From Bacillus xiamenensis (GTDB lineage Bacteria; Bacillota; Bacilli; Bacillales; Bacillaceae): 38,291 nt of DNA. The position numbers and the translations under genes were made by a program. Within the stretch, counting starts at the first letter, position 1. Every line of letters begins with the position of its first letter. This document shows, piece after piece, positions 23,846 to 32,671 of the stretch. The notes below the pieces were generated by a model, which searched no databases, was not told the origin of the DNA, and saw only the letters and a program-made list of their open reading frames with translations. The DNA is taken from NCBI RefSeq assembly GCF_000300535.1, contig NZ_AMSH01000031.1, positions 1 to 38,291 of the forward strand, written 5' to 3'.

Positions 23846-23872
23846 TTGACTTATAATTTCGAATATTATAAT
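23846..23872 (+). promoter_or_regulatory. Promoter region of the PTS operon
   Basis: TTGACT (23846-23851) and a perfect TATAAT (23867-23872) are only 15 bp apart, so the promoter may need an activator. An imperfect palindrome, TTATAA-N9-TTATAA centred on TTCGAA (23851-23871), overlaps it and could be an operator. Confidence 0.45.
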
Positions 23873-23917
23873 ATCTTTACAAAGGTAACAGCGTTGAACA
23901 TTTTAAATAACATATAT

Positions 23918-23932
23918 TTGTAAGTGCTTTAA
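23918..23932 (+). promoter_or_regulatory. Weak cre-like site in the PTS leader
   Basis: TTGTAAGTGCTTTAA differs at two positions from the cre consensus WTGNAANCGNWWNCA, including the central CG. It lies downstream of the predicted start, where CcpA could block elongation. The related site at 24481 shares TGTAAG-GCTTTA. Confidence 0.35.
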
Positions 23933-24008
23933 AAAAGGTTCTGTTTTAAAATGTTCTTTCTGTTTGTTACATGTGTTCATGATCATACCAAATGAAAGAG
24001 GTGGTTGT

Positions 24009-24476
24009 TTGAACAGCTTATTTGAGTTAGATAAGCAGCTGATTGAGCTGCAGTACGAAGCGTCGTCTAGAGAGGAGGTGACCACATATTTAGCAAAACG
24101 GTTAGAAGCTGAAGGATATATTAAATCAAGCTTTTTACCAGCAGTGCTAGAAAGAGAAAAAACATATCCTACTGGCCTGCCCCTTGCGACCTTTGGCGTG
24201 GCAATTCCCCATACAGACCCTGAACATGTGCACAAACCGGCGATCAGTGTTGCGACTTTAAAGGAACCTGTCATTTTTCATAAGATGGGAAGCCCTGATG
24301 AGACAGTCCAAGCCAAAATAGTATTCGTCCTTGCAATCTCTGAACCTAGTAAGCAGCTTGTGATGTTGGAGAAACTCATGACACTTTTTCGCAAGGAAGA
24401 AGTGATGAGCAGGCTTTCTCATCTGACATCGTATGAAGAAGCCGTTGATTTACTTCAACAAGAATTAAATCAATAG
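24009..24476 (+). CDS. PTS enzyme IIA, galactitol/fructose family
   Basis: Encodes 155 residues from TTG 24009, with GAGG seven bases upstream; the frame extends to 23964 without a ribosome site. It accepts phosphate from HPr on His68, in GVAIPHTD, the family's active-site motif, and passes it to IIB. There is no membrane segment. It is the first gene of an IIA-IIC-IIB-membrane protein-dehydrogenase operon. The sugar is not decided by sequence; the galactitol-type IIC and IIB point to a polyol or related sugar. Confidence 0.88.
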   Translation: MNSLFELDKQLIELQYEASSREEVTTYLAKRLEAEGYIKSSFLPAVLEREKTYPTGLPLATFGVAIPHTDPEHVHKPAISVATLKEPVIFHKMGSPDETVQAKIVFVLAISEPSKQLVMLEKLMTLFRKEEVMSRLSHLTSYEEAVDLLQQELNQ

Positions 24477-24480
24477 AAAA

Positions 24481-24495
24481 ATGTAAGCGCTTTAT
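24481..24495 (+). promoter_or_regulatory. cre-like site between IIA and IIC
   Basis: ATGTAAGCGCTTTAT matches the cre consensus WTGNAANCGNWWNCA except for the last two bases. It lies inside the operon, four bases after the IIA stop, so CcpA bound here would act as a roadblock. Confidence 0.5.
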
Positions 24496-24519
24496 CTGAA
24501 AAATTCAGGAGGTGGATGT

Positions 24520-25893
24520 ATGATCAAGCAAGCCGTCGATTTTATATTAGACCTTGGACCAACTATTATGCTCCCAATTATTATGACGATTTTCGGTGTG
24601 ATTTTAAGGCAAGGCTTTAAAAAATCCTTCCGAGCAGGTATTACAATTGGAATTGGCTTTGTCGGTGTCAATCTTGTCATTAATTTACTTGTGAGCGGTC
24701 TTGGACCAGCAGCAAAAGCCATGGTCAACTCTCTTGGGTTAAAGCTCGATATTTTGGATGTTGGCTGGCCGATTGGGGCCGCCATTTCATTTGGTACACC
24801 TGTTGCTCCTTTGATGATTCCTCTTGTGCTTTTATTAAATGTCATCTTGTTGTCCGTTAATTTTACGAAAACACTGAATGTGGATATTTGGAATTTCTGG
24901 CATTTGATTTTCGCAGCCTCTGTTACTTACTATGCTTATCATAATATGTTCTTGGCCCTTGCCGTTGGCTTGATCGTCTCTGCGATAACGCTTAAATTAG
25001 CCGACTGGACGGCGCCGACAATTGAACACCATTTCGGCTTAAAAGGTGTATCCATGGCTCATGCTGAAACGGTCAACTTCGCGCCGCTTATGTATGCGTC
25101 AAACCGCGTCATTGATAAAATCCCTGGTTTAAACAAAATTCATGCTGATCCAGAAACATTGAAAAAAAACTTTGGTATTTTTGGTGAACCGCTTGTGATG
25201 GGTCTTATACTTGGTATCATTATTGGTCTTCTTGGCGGCTATGACGCGAAAGGTGTCATGACCCTTGGGATTCAAATGGCGGCAGTTCTTGTGTTAATGC
25301 CAAGAATGGTTGCTTTATTAATGGAAGGACTCATTCCAATCTCGGAGGGCGCTCGTTCTTATATTCAAAAGCGTTTCCCTGGGAAAAACGTCTATATTGG
25401 CTTAGATACAGCGATTGTCATTGGTCATCCAGCCAATATGGCTGTCGCTCTGTTGATGGTGCCGATCACCATTTTGCTCGCAGTTGTGCTTCCTTACAAT
25501 GGTATGCTGCCGTTTGCCGACTTATCGGTTCTGCCATTTACAGTTGTATGGGCAGTAGCAGCCGCTCGTGGAAATATTATTCGCGGTCTCATTAACAGTA
25601 TTTTTACATTGATGATCGTCTTCTTTATCGCAACGAATCTCGCACCACTTGCGACAACAATGGGGAAAGCCGTCGGTTTTGATTTCCCAGAAGGGGCCAA
25701 CATGATTTCTGGTATTGATCTCGGTTCTCACGTCATTCCTTGGATCATGGTGAGACTTCTTGATCCGAGCAACCCTTACTTCATTGCAGCGATTATTAGT
25801 GCACTGGCTTATGCGCTTCTTTGGTACTGGGTGCGAAATGATATTAAAAAGCAGTATGCAAAAGAAATGGGTTTAGATCAGAAAGAACAATAA
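24520..25893 (+). CDS. PTS enzyme IIC, galactitol (GatC) family
   Basis: Encodes 457 residues from ATG 24520, after CAGGAGGTGG. An integral membrane protein with about 10-12 hydrophobic segments. The N-terminus MIKQAVDFILDLGPTIMLPI and the block FGEPLVMGLILGIIIGLLGG, as well as GLDTAIVIGHPANMA, are typical of the GatC type. It carries the sugar across the membrane while IIB phosphorylates it. It is translated after a 43-bp gap containing the cre-like site. Confidence 0.9.
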   Translation: MIKQAVDFILDLGPTIMLPIIMTIFGVILRQGFKKSFRAGITIGIGFVGVNLVINLLVSGLGPAAKAMVNSLGLKLDILDVGWPIGAAISFGTPVAPLMIPLVLLLNVILLSVNFTKTLNVDIWNFWHLIFAASVTYYAYHNMFLALAVGLIVSAITLKLADWTAPTIEHHFGLKGVSMAHAETVNFAPLMYASNRVIDKIPGLNKIHADPETLKKNFGIFGEPLVMGLILGIIIGLLGGYDAKGVMTLGIQMAAVLVLMPRMVALLMEGLIPISEGARSYIQKRFPGKNVYIGLDTAIVIGHPANMAVALLMVPITILLAVVLPYNGMLPFADLSVLPFTVVWAVAAARGNIIRGLINSIFTLMIVFFIATNLAPLATTMGKAVGFDFPEGANMISGIDLGSHVIPWIMVRLLDPSNPYFIAAIISALAYALLWYWVRNDIKKQYAKEMGLDQKEQ

Positions 25894-25912
25894 ACGAGCT
25901 GGAGGGATTCTG

Positions 25913-26191
25913 ATGGCTAAAAAAATATTGGTATCGTGCGGAACAGCAGTTGCGACGTCAACGGTGGTGGCGAAAAAGGTAGAAGAGACGTTAAAGGAAA
26001 AAGGGTACGATGTCGTCGTTGAACAATGTAAGGCATCTGAGGTTCCGCAAAAAGCGGAGGGCGCTGATTTAATAGTGACGACAACGCCTGTGAGTGATAC
26101 AAAAGGGACGCCTGTGATTCAAACGTTATCCTTTTTAACCGGATTTGGCATTGAAGAAGATATTGAAAAAATTATCGATCATATTAAGTAA
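25913..26191 (+). CDS. PTS enzyme IIB, galactitol (GatB) family
   Basis: Encodes 92 residues from ATG 25913, after GGAGGG. Phosphoryl-carrying Cys9 lies in KILVSCGTAVATSTVV, the P-loop-like active site of GatB-type IIB. It is cytoplasmic, receives phosphate from IIA and transfers it to the sugar bound by IIC. It is normal in length and complete. Confidence 0.92.
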   Translation: MAKKILVSCGTAVATSTVVAKKVEETLKEKGYDVVVEQCKASEVPQKAEGADLIVTTTPVSDTKGTPVIQTLSFLTGFGIEEDIEKIIDHIK

Positions 26192-26200
26192 ACGATGTGT

Positions 26201-26232
26201 ACGTGGAGGAGCTGTCATGGCTCCTTCCATGT
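26201..26232 (+). other. Intercistronic stem-loop
   Basis: ACGTGGA-GGAGC (26201-26212) pairs with GCTCC-TTCCATGT (26220-26232) with one bulge and one wobble. No T run follows. It probably protects the upstream PTS message or lowers expression of the following genes. Confidence 0.45.
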
Positions 26233-26253
26233 CATTTGAAAGGAGGAGCGCTC

Positions 26254-26700
26254 ATGCAGCAGCATGCTTACAGCCGTACGTCTGCGATGTTTTCTATTTT
26301 TCTTCCGGCTTTGTTAATATGTCTGTTTTTTCTGTGGTCTCTTTATACGTTATTGTCATCAGGACCTGAACCATTAGCTGTGTTAGGTGTTTATACGCTG
26401 CCGATCCTCATGCTCTCTAGCATCACGGGACTGAATCAGCCAACGAATGTCATCATTAGTGAAGATGAGCTGAAAATAGGTGCTTTTGGCAGATGGCACA
26501 CATATGCTGTTTCCGATATTAAAGGAAAACTGTTTTTAAAGCCATATCCGCATATTGGGAAAGTCTATGTCAGAGTGGGACCGGCGCGAATATTCGGCGG
26601 ACGCTACTGGATTTCAAGTGAGATGAGTGAATACAAGCAGCTTGTTGAAACCTTACAGGATTTTGCGAAGTGCGATGAAAAGGAGGATGCAGCAATATGA
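26254..26700 (+). CDS. Membrane protein of unknown function in the PTS operon
   Basis: Encodes 148 residues from ATG 26254, with GGAGGAG upstream; the frame to 26197 lacks a ribosome site. Two hydrophobic helices (about 11-33 and 40-58) are followed by a soluble C-terminal domain: NVIISEDELKIGAFGRWHTYAVSDIKG, KVYVRVGPARIFGGRYWISSEM and a helix, a layout like a small PH-type domain. I do not recognise a family. Its last codon overlaps the start of the dehydrogenase (ATGA), so the two are coupled. Confidence 0.7.
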   Translation: MQQHAYSRTSAMFSIFLPALLICLFFLWSLYTLLSSGPEPLAVLGVYTLPILMLSSITGLNQPTNVIISEDELKIGAFGRWHTYAVSDIKGKLFLKPYPHIGKVYVRVGPARIFGGRYWISSEMSEYKQLVETLQDFAKCDEKEDAAI

Positions 26701-27728
26701 AATCAGCTGTCTTTTATTCTTCAGAGGACATTCGTTATGAGGAGCGGAAGCGGCCTGTCATTGATGATGATGAAGTGTTGTTAAGGATGCGTGCGTGCGG
26801 CTTATGCGGGACGGACATTTACAAAGCGACACATGAGACGGTACCTCCTGGGACGGTGCTGGGACATGAAATTGCTGGTGATATTGTCGAAACGGGCCGT
26901 CACGTCACACATGTTCAAAAGGGAGACAGGGTGTATGTAGCGCATCATGTCCCTTGCTTCACCTGTGACTTTTGTCAAAAAGGGTTTTATACCATGTGCC
27001 CGCAATTTGCAGCAACAAATGTAGAGCCGGGCGGGTTTTCAGAATATATTCGTGTTCCTGCTTTACATGTCAAGCATACAATGGGCAAGCTCCCGCATGA
27101 TGTTTCATATGAACAAGGGGCGATGGTCGAACCGGTCGCCTGTTGTCTGCACGGATTTGAACGAGCGCCTGTTCATCCAGGAGATTCTGTCTTGATTCTT
27201 GGAGCGGGGCAAATTGGCTGTATCCAATTACAGCTCGCCAAATATTATTTGGCTGGAAAAGTGATGATCACGGATGTGAATGAAAACCGGCTGCTCCAAG
27301 CGAGAAATTTAGGTGCAGACGTCGCTTTTCACCCAGCATCTGATCCAGTAGAAAACCGGGTCATGAAAGAAACCGATGGAAAGGGAGCAGATCTTGTGAT
27401 CATTTCTGTTGGGAGCAGTGCACTCTTAAAAGAGGCGTTTCAAGCTGTAGCGCGAGGCGGGACGATTTTAGTGTTTGCTCATTTTCCGAAGGGGGATGTC
27501 TCCATTCCGGCTGAGCGGTTTTTCCATGATGAAGTGAAAGTAGTGGGAGCTTATTCTTCGCACCCATATCACTATCGTGAAGCGCTTGAGTTGCTGAGGG
27601 CGAAGGTGGTTCAAACAGAAAAGATGGTGACGCACCGTTATCCGTTAAGTCAGCTGCTGCAGGCGATAGAATGTGCAAGGCATCCAGAAGGTGAGAGCGT
27701 CAAAATCATGATGTATCCTGATGAATGA
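26697..27728 (+). CDS. Zinc-dependent medium-chain dehydrogenase (polyol or polyol-phosphate type)
   Basis: Encodes 343 residues and overlaps the previous gene by four bases. Catalytic zinc ligands are C37 in CGLCGTD, H57-E58 in GHEIAG and E145 in MVEPVAC. The structural zinc site has C87, C90, C93 and C101. The NAD-binding motif is LILGAGQIGC (about 167-175). The family includes sorbitol, threonine and galactitol-1-phosphate 5-dehydrogenases. Next to a galactitol-type PTS, oxidation of the imported polyol phosphate to a ketose phosphate is the natural reading. No kinase or aldolase gene follows, so the next step must lie elsewhere. A terminator ends the operon. Confidence 0.87.
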   Translation: MKSAVFYSSEDIRYEERKRPVIDDDEVLLRMRACGLCGTDIYKATHETVPPGTVLGHEIAGDIVETGRHVTHVQKGDRVYVAHHVPCFTCDFCQKGFYTMCPQFAATNVEPGGFSEYIRVPALHVKHTMGKLPHDVSYEQGAMVEPVACCLHGFERAPVHPGDSVLILGAGQIGCIQLQLAKYYLAGKVMITDVNENRLLQARNLGADVAFHPASDPVENRVMKETDGKGADLVIISVGSSALLKEAFQAVARGGTILVFAHFPKGDVSIPAERFFHDEVKVVGAYSSHPYHYREALELLRAKVVQTEKMVTHRYPLSQLLQAIECARHPEGESVKIMMYPDE

Positions 27729-27744
27729 GAATGCACGAGATGGA

Positions 27745-27792
27745 GAGAAAGAGAAGGTCTTTGGGAAAGGGCTTTGTCTTTCTCTTTTTTTT
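27745..27792 (+). terminator. Terminator of the PTS-dehydrogenase operon
   Basis: GAGAAAGA (27745-27752) pairs with TCTTTCTC (27777-27784), with further pairing inside, followed by eight T. Confidence 0.78.
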
Positions 27793-27802
27793 CTGACAAA
27801 TG

Positions 27803-27817
27803 GTGAAAACGCTTAAA
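27803..27817 (+). promoter_or_regulatory. cre site upstream of the dehydrogenase-complex operon
   Basis: GTGAAAACGCTTAAA fits cre (WTGNAANCGNWWNCA) at all but the first position and the penultimate C. It lies 17 bp upstream of the -35. CcpA control of an acetoin- or 2-oxoacid-type dehydrogenase is expected. Confidence 0.6.
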
Positions 27818-27833
27818 AAATAAACGGAAATGC

Positions 27834-27862
27834 TTGACTTCAATGAGAGTTAAACGTATGAT
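27834..27862 (+). promoter_or_regulatory. SigA promoter of the dehydrogenase-complex operon
   Basis: TTGACT (27834-27839), a 17-bp spacer and TATGAT (27857-27862). This contrasts with the acoABCL operon of B. subtilis, which depends on SigL and AcoR. Confidence 0.82.
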
Positions 27863-27866
27863 AATT

Positions 27867-27895
27867 ACAAATGTAACATATAAGAACAAATGTAA
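27867..27895 (+). promoter_or_regulatory. Tandem operator-like repeat at the operon start
   Basis: ACAAATGTAA occurs at 27867-27876 and again at 27886-27895, a 19-bp period covering the transcription start. A related pair with the same 19-bp period is found at the SorC-type regulator gene (34154-34181). SorC-family proteins such as CggR are tetrameric and bind pairs of half sites, so this is a good candidate operator. Confidence 0.6.
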
Positions 27896-27909
27896 AGGGG
27901 AGAGAAGAA

Positions 27910-28893
27910 ATGCAAAAACAAATCACTTTGCCTGAACAGATTAGTCATGAGAAATTAACAGATTTATATAAACAAATGTGGTTAGTGAGATATTTTGATG
28001 AGAAGGTCGATCAGTTTTTTGCAAAAGGATTAATCCACGGAACAACCCATTTATGTGTTGGACAGGAAGCGTCGGCAGTTGGATCTATTGCTGTGTTAAA
28101 GGATGAAGATAAGATTGTTAGCACACACCGCGGACATGGTCACTGTATTGCAAAAGGTGCAGAGGTCAATAAAATGATGGCTGAGCTGTTTGGACGTGAA
28201 ACCGGCTATTGCAAAGGAAAAGGCGGCTCAATGCATATTGCCGACTTAGAAAAAGGAAACCTTGGGGCAAATGGAATTGTTGGCGGAGGAATTCCGCTTG
28301 CAACGGGCGCAGCGCTCACTTCTAAAATGAAGCAGGAAGGCTTTGTTGTCCTTTGTTTCTTCGGAGATGGTGCGACAAATGAAGGCAGCTTCCATGAAGC
28401 GCTAAACCTTGCATCTATTTGGGATTTACCTGTTGTGTTCATTTGTGAAAACAACCAATACGGCATGTCTGGCCCAGTGAAAGAAATGATCAAAATCGAA
28501 GACATTTCAACAAGAGCCGTGAGCTACGGAATGCCAGGAAAAACGGTCGATGGAAATGACATGGTCGAGATCATGAATACAGTGGATGAAGCGGTAAGCC
28601 GTGCAAGAGCTGGAGAAGGGCCATCACTTATTGAAATGAAAACGTATCGCTGGAAGGGTCACTCAAAGAGTGATGCGAAAAAATACCGTACACGTGAAGA
28701 AGAGACAGAATGGAGACAAAAAGATGGAATTAAACGCTTTAAGTCTCTCTTGATTGATCTCAATGTTTTGACAGAAGAACAGGCTGCTATTTTACAAGAA
28801 GAAGCGAAGCAGGAGATTGAGGCATCTGTTGAATTTGCGAAAAACAGTAAAGAACCGTCAATTGACACACTATTAGAGGATGTATACGCCTAA
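27910..28893 (+). CDS. Thiamine-diphosphate dehydrogenase E1 alpha subunit (acetoin/2-oxoacid type)
   Basis: Encodes 327 residues from ATG 27910, after AAAGGGGAGAG. The TPP motif runs from GDG (152-154) to NN (181-182). STHRGHGHCIAKG and YCKGKGGSMHIADLEKGNLGANGIVGGG are strongly conserved in AcoA and E1 alpha proteins. With the beta subunit it decarboxylates or cleaves the substrate and loads the lipoyl group of E2. It looks closer to acetoin dehydrogenase (AcoA) than to pyruvate or branched-chain enzymes by eye, but the substrate is not proven. It is the first gene of a six-gene operon. Confidence 0.9.
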   Translation: MQKQITLPEQISHEKLTDLYKQMWLVRYFDEKVDQFFAKGLIHGTTHLCVGQEASAVGSIAVLKDEDKIVSTHRGHGHCIAKGAEVNKMMAELFGRETGYCKGKGGSMHIADLEKGNLGANGIVGGGIPLATGAALTSKMKQEGFVVLCFFGDGATNEGSFHEALNLASIWDLPVVFICENNQYGMSGPVKEMIKIEDISTRAVSYGMPGKTVDGNDMVEIMNTVDEAVSRARAGEGPSLIEMKTYRWKGHSKSDAKKYRTREEETEWRQKDGIKRFKSLLIDLNVLTEEQAAILQEEAKQEIEASVEFAKNSKEPSIDTLLEDVYA

Positions 28894-28909
28894 TTAGGAG
28901 GGGAATCAC

Positions 28910-29905
28910 GTGACAAAAACAACAGTGAGAGAGATTTCATATTTAGAAGCCGTTCGAGAAGCTATGAGTCAGGAAATGAGAGAAAACCAGGATGTTTTCA
29001 TTTTAGGTGAGGATATCGGCGTATACGGTGGCGCATTTGGCGTCACGCGCGGCATGATTGAAGAATTTGGTCCAGAGCGCGTACGCAATACACCAATTTC
29101 AGAGGCTGCCATCGCAGGGGGCGCAGTCGGAGCTGCTTTGACAGGCATGCGTCCAATTTTAGAACTTCAATTCTCTGACTTTATTACGATCGCAATGGAT
29201 CAGCTTGTCAACCAAGCAGCCAAAACACGTTACATGTTTGGCGGAAAAGGGAAGGTGCCGCTTGTTGTGAGAACACCAGCAGGCTCTGGAACAGGTGCCG
29301 CAGCGCAGCACTCACAAAGTTTAGAAGCGTGGATGGCTCATATCCCAGGACTAAAGGTTGTCCAGCCTTCAACGGCTTATGATGCAAAGGGACTTTTAAA
29401 AGCGGCTATGGATGATGACAATCCTGTCATTTTCTATGAACATAAGCTTTTATATAAAACAATCAGCGAAGTGCCAGAGGAGCAGTATTCGATTCCTTTA
29501 GGGAAAGCGGATGTGAAGAGAAGCGGAAAGGATGTCACGATTGTCGCAACAGCCATTATGGTGCACAAAGCTTTGGAAGCGGCGAAGGAATTAGAAGCAG
29601 AAGGAATCGATGTCGAAATCATCGACCCAAGAACACTCGTCCCTTTAGATGAAGAAACGATTATCGAATCTGTGAAGAAAACGGGCAAATGTATCGTGGT
29701 TCATGAGGCAGTGAAACGAGGTGGCTACGGCGGAGAGATTGCGAGTATGATAGCGGAAAGTGACGCCTTCGACTATTTAGATGCACCTATTAAACGACTT
29801 GGCGGTCTTCCGGTACCAATACCTTATAATCCAACGCTGGAAAAAGCGGTCATTCCACAAGTACCAGATATTATTGAAGCAGCAAAAGAGCTCGTGCGCT
29901 CTTAA
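28910..29905 (+). CDS. Thiamine-diphosphate dehydrogenase E1 beta subunit
   Basis: Encodes 331 residues; the start GTG 28910 follows TTAGGAGGGG. It contains the transketolase-like segments [35 protein letters not shown] and [21 protein letters not shown], and the C-terminal domain [15 protein letters not shown]. It forms the heterotetramer with E1 alpha. The 16-bp spacing puts it in the same operon. Confidence 0.92.
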   Translation: MTKTTVREISYLEAVREAMSQEMRENQDVFILGEDIGVYGGAFGVTRGMIEEFGPERVRNTPISEAAIAGGAVGAALTGMRPILELQFSDFITIAMDQLVNQAAKTRYMFGGKGKVPLVVRTPAGSGTGAAAQHSQSLEAWMAHIPGLKVVQPSTAYDAKGLLKAAMDDDNPVIFYEHKLLYKTISEVPEEQYSIPLGKADVKRSGKDVTIVATAIMVHKALEAAKELEAEGIDVEIIDPRTLVPLDEETIIESVKKTGKCIVVHEAVKRGGYGGEIASMIAESDAFDYLDAPIKRLGGLPVPIPYNPTLEKAVIPQVPDIIEAAKELVRS

Positions 29906-29922
29906 ATAAAGGGGAGAAGATC

Positions 29923-31245
29923 ATGCCAAAAGAGATATTTATGCCGAAGCTGAGCAGTACGATGGAGATCGGCACCTTGCTTCAATGGTTTAAAGAAGAA
30001 GGAGATTCGGTTGAAATCGGTGAGCCTCTTTTTGAAATTATGACAGACAAGATTAATATCGAAGTTGAAGCCTACGATGATGGCATTTTTTTAAAGAAAT
30101 ACTATGAAGCAGATGATCAAATTCCGGTCAATGCTGTCATTGGGTATATCGGAGAGGCAAATGAACAGGTGCCGAGTGAGCCGCCTGCACAGGCAGATGA
30201 AGCATCCCCTGATGACAGCGGGGTATCATCACAATCTGTTTCATCTGTTTCTGCTGAAGTTGAACCAGCAACTGATGAGAAAGTACGTGCAACGCCTGCG
30301 GCGAGAAAAACGGCAAAAGATCACCATGTGGCGATTCACGAGGTATCTGGCACAGGTCCAAAAGGCAGAATTCAAAAACGGGATGTCGAAGCGGCCCTTC
30401 ATACGAACGAGGAAGGCCAGCGCGTATCACCACTTGCAGGAAAAGTGGCTGCTCGTGAAGGAATCGACTTAGCGAATGTTGCTGGTTCTGGCGCTCACGG
30501 CAAAATCATGAAGAGTGATGTGACAGCAGCAGGCGCACTAAAGGCAGAAGCTGCTCCAGTGAGAACACAAAAACTAGCCGGGATGAGAAAAGTGATCGCA
30601 GATCGCATGTCTCAAAGTGCCTTTACAGCCCCGCACGTCACGTTAACAAGTGAAATCGATATGACAAAAGCGAAAGAAGTGCGCAAGCAGCTATTGCCAG
30701 CGATTGAAAAAGAGACAGGCTACAGATTATCGTTTACTGAAATCATCATTCATGCGGTTAGCAGTGTTCTCACGCGCCACCCGCAAATCAATATGACGTT
30801 TGAACAAAATGAGCTCCATTTCCATGAGGATGTGCACATTGGTCTTGCTGTTGCTGTGAAAGACGGCTTAATGGTTCCAGTTATTTCTCATGCGAATCAA
30901 AAAGGGCTAAAACAGCTGACAAAAGAGGCAAAAGAAATCGGCCAAAACGCACGTGATCAAAAACTGCTGCCAGATCAGCTGAAAGGGTCCACATTTACCA
31001 TTAGTAACTTAGGTATGTATGCCATTGATACCTTTACCCCAATCATTAACCAGCCAGAAGTGGCGATTTTAGGTGTTGGACGTATTCAAGAAAAACCTGT
31101 AGTGGTAGATGGAGAAATTCAGGTGCGGCCAATGATGGGCGTCAGCTTATCATTTGATCACCGCGTGGTAGATGGTGCACCAGCGGCTGCCTTTTTAACA
31201 GACCTCAAAAAAGTGCTTGAACAACCATTTGAATTGCTAATGTAG
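29923..31245 (+). CDS. Dihydrolipoamide acyltransferase E2 with two E3-binding domains
   Basis: Encodes 440 residues from ATG 29923, after GGGGAGA. Domain order: lipoyl domain 1-80 with lipoyl-Lys43 in MTDKINIE; a Pro/Ser/Glu linker; a first peripheral-subunit-binding domain at about 121-158 (ATPAARKTAKDH to GRIQKRDVEAAL); a second at about 167-203 (VSPLAGKVAAREG to GKIMKSDVTAAG); then the catalytic domain with His413 and Asp417 in SFDHRVVDG. B. subtilis AcoC has one binding domain and is about 40 residues shorter (recalled). It forms the core of the complex. Confidence 0.9.
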   Translation: MPKEIFMPKLSSTMEIGTLLQWFKEEGDSVEIGEPLFEIMTDKINIEVEAYDDGIFLKKYYEADDQIPVNAVIGYIGEANEQVPSEPPAQADEASPDDSGVSSQSVSSVSAEVEPATDEKVRATPAARKTAKDHHVAIHEVSGTGPKGRIQKRDVEAALHTNEEGQRVSPLAGKVAAREGIDLANVAGSGAHGKIMKSDVTAAGALKAEAAPVRTQKLAGMRKVIADRMSQSAFTAPHVTLTSEIDMTKAKEVRKQLLPAIEKETGYRLSFTEIIIHAVSSVLTRHPQINMTFEQNELHFHEDVHIGLAVAVKDGLMVPVISHANQKGLKQLTKEAKEIGQNARDQKLLPDQLKGSTFTISNLGMYAIDTFTPIINQPEVAILGVGRIQEKPVVVDGEIQVRPMMGVSLSFDHRVVDGAPAAAFLTDLKKVLEQPFELLM

Positions 31246-31257
31246 GAGATGAATCGG

Positions 31258-32640
31258 ATGAAAAAAACGTATGATCTGACAGTCATTGGCGGAGGGCCTG
31301 GCGGGTATACCGCCGCCCTTCAAGCAGCTGAGCGCGGACGCAAGGTTGCCTTGATTGAAGAAGATTTTCTAGGCGGTACGTGTTTAAATCGAGGCTGTAT
31401 CCCATCAAAGACACTGCTCAAACATGCAGAAGTCATTGAATCAATTGAGAAGGCAAAAAGCTGGGGAATCGAAACAGGTGAGATGGTTCTTTCCTTTGAT
31501 AAAATGAGAAAGCGTAAAGATGATGTCATTGAAAAACTCAGGGGCGGAATTGCCTTTTTATTAAAGCAAGGGAAGATTGATGTATTCAGCGGCAGAGGCA
31601 CAGCTGTCACAAAGCATCGCATTGACATTGAAAAACAAGATGGGTCAGAAACGATTGAAACAAAAGAGCTGATCATTGCCACCGGATCTTCACCTGCTAT
31701 TCCACCTATTCCGGGGCTCAAAGAGATTCAATTTGACACAAGTGATACGATCTTTGACATCCCGGATATTCCTTCATCTGTTGTCATCATTGGCGGAGGT
31801 GTCATTGGTCTTGAGCTAGCATGCATTTTCCAAAGTCTTCAATCAAAGGTCACCATTATTGAAGCGGCCCCGTCCATTATTCCGCAAGAGGATGAAGAGG
31901 CATCGAAACTGCTAGAAAAAGAATTGAAGAAAAAAGGCATTCATATCGCAAAGAAAACAACTGTGACAGAGGTAACAGAAAGCGAAGGAGTCAAAGCGGT
32001 TCATGCAACGGATGATAAAGGGGAAACGCACATCTTTACGGCTGAAAGACTCCTTGTTTGTGTAGGAAGAAGACCGAATGTATCAGCTGTCACCCAGCTT
32101 GATCTTCAGCTGGATGGTCCTTTTATCAAAGTAAACGACCAGATGCAGACAAGTGCTGAAGGTGTATATGCAATTGGAGATGTAGCCGGCGGCTATCAGC
32201 TCGCTCATGCGGCGATGGCAGAGGCAGCCGTTGCGGTCAGCAATATATGTGGCGAATTTGAAAAGATGAATAACGATATCGTCCCTAGATGTATTTATAC
32301 ATTGCCGGAGGTAGCGAGTGTAGGGCTTACAGAGAAAGAGGCAAAAGGAAAAGGGCTTAACGTGCAGACGGAGCGATTCGATTTAGCAGCAAGCGGAAAA
32401 GCGTTGGCAGCTGGTGTTCAAACAGGCTTTATTAAACTCGTATACGATACAGCATATGGTGAAGTCATTGGCGCAACGATGGTTGGTCCGCACGTCACAG
32501 AGATGATATCAGAAGCTTCCTCATTTATGTACTTAGAAGGAACTGCTGAAGAGATGGCTAAGATGATTCATCCGCATCCAACTATCTCAGAAGGCTTTTA
32601 TGAAGCAGCCCTTGATATCGTAAGTAAGCTGAGAAAATAA
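31258..32640 (+). CDS. Dihydrolipoyl dehydrogenase E3
   Basis: Encodes 460 residues from ATG 31258, with GGAG nine bases upstream; an ATG at 31249 overlaps that site. FAD motif VIGGGPGGYTAA (9-20); redox disulfide C42 and C47 in GGTCLNRGCIPSKT; NAD motif VVIIGGGVIGLELA; C-terminal acid-base pair in HPHPTISEGF. It reoxidises the dihydrolipoyl arm of E2. A complex-dedicated E3 in the operon is typical of acetoin-type systems. Confidence 0.93.
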   Translation: MKKTYDLTVIGGGPGGYTAALQAAERGRKVALIEEDFLGGTCLNRGCIPSKTLLKHAEVIESIEKAKSWGIETGEMVLSFDKMRKRKDDVIEKLRGGIAFLLKQGKIDVFSGRGTAVTKHRIDIEKQDGSETIETKELIIATGSSPAIPPIPGLKEIQFDTSDTIFDIPDIPSSVVIIGGGVIGLELACIFQSLQSKVTIIEAAPSIIPQEDEEASKLLEKELKKKGIHIAKKTTVTEVTESEGVKAVHATDDKGETHIFTAERLLVCVGRRPNVSAVTQLDLQLDGPFIKVNDQMQTSAEGVYAIGDVAGGYQLAHAAMAEAAVAVSNICGEFEKMNNDIVPRCIYTLPEVASVGLTEKEAKGKGLNVQTERFDLAASGKALAAGVQTGFIKLVYDTAYGEVIGATMVGPHVTEMISEASSFMYLEGTAEEMAKMIHPHPTISEGFYEAALDIVSKLRK

Positions 32641-32671
32641 ATGACAAACAAGGGATAGGGAGGAGATCCAT

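Noticed and set aside
23897..23976. A third copy of the 19-bp-period operator at the PTS operon
   Set aside because: TTACATGTGT at 23967 resembles the reverse complement of one half site, but no second half lies 19 bp away on either side.
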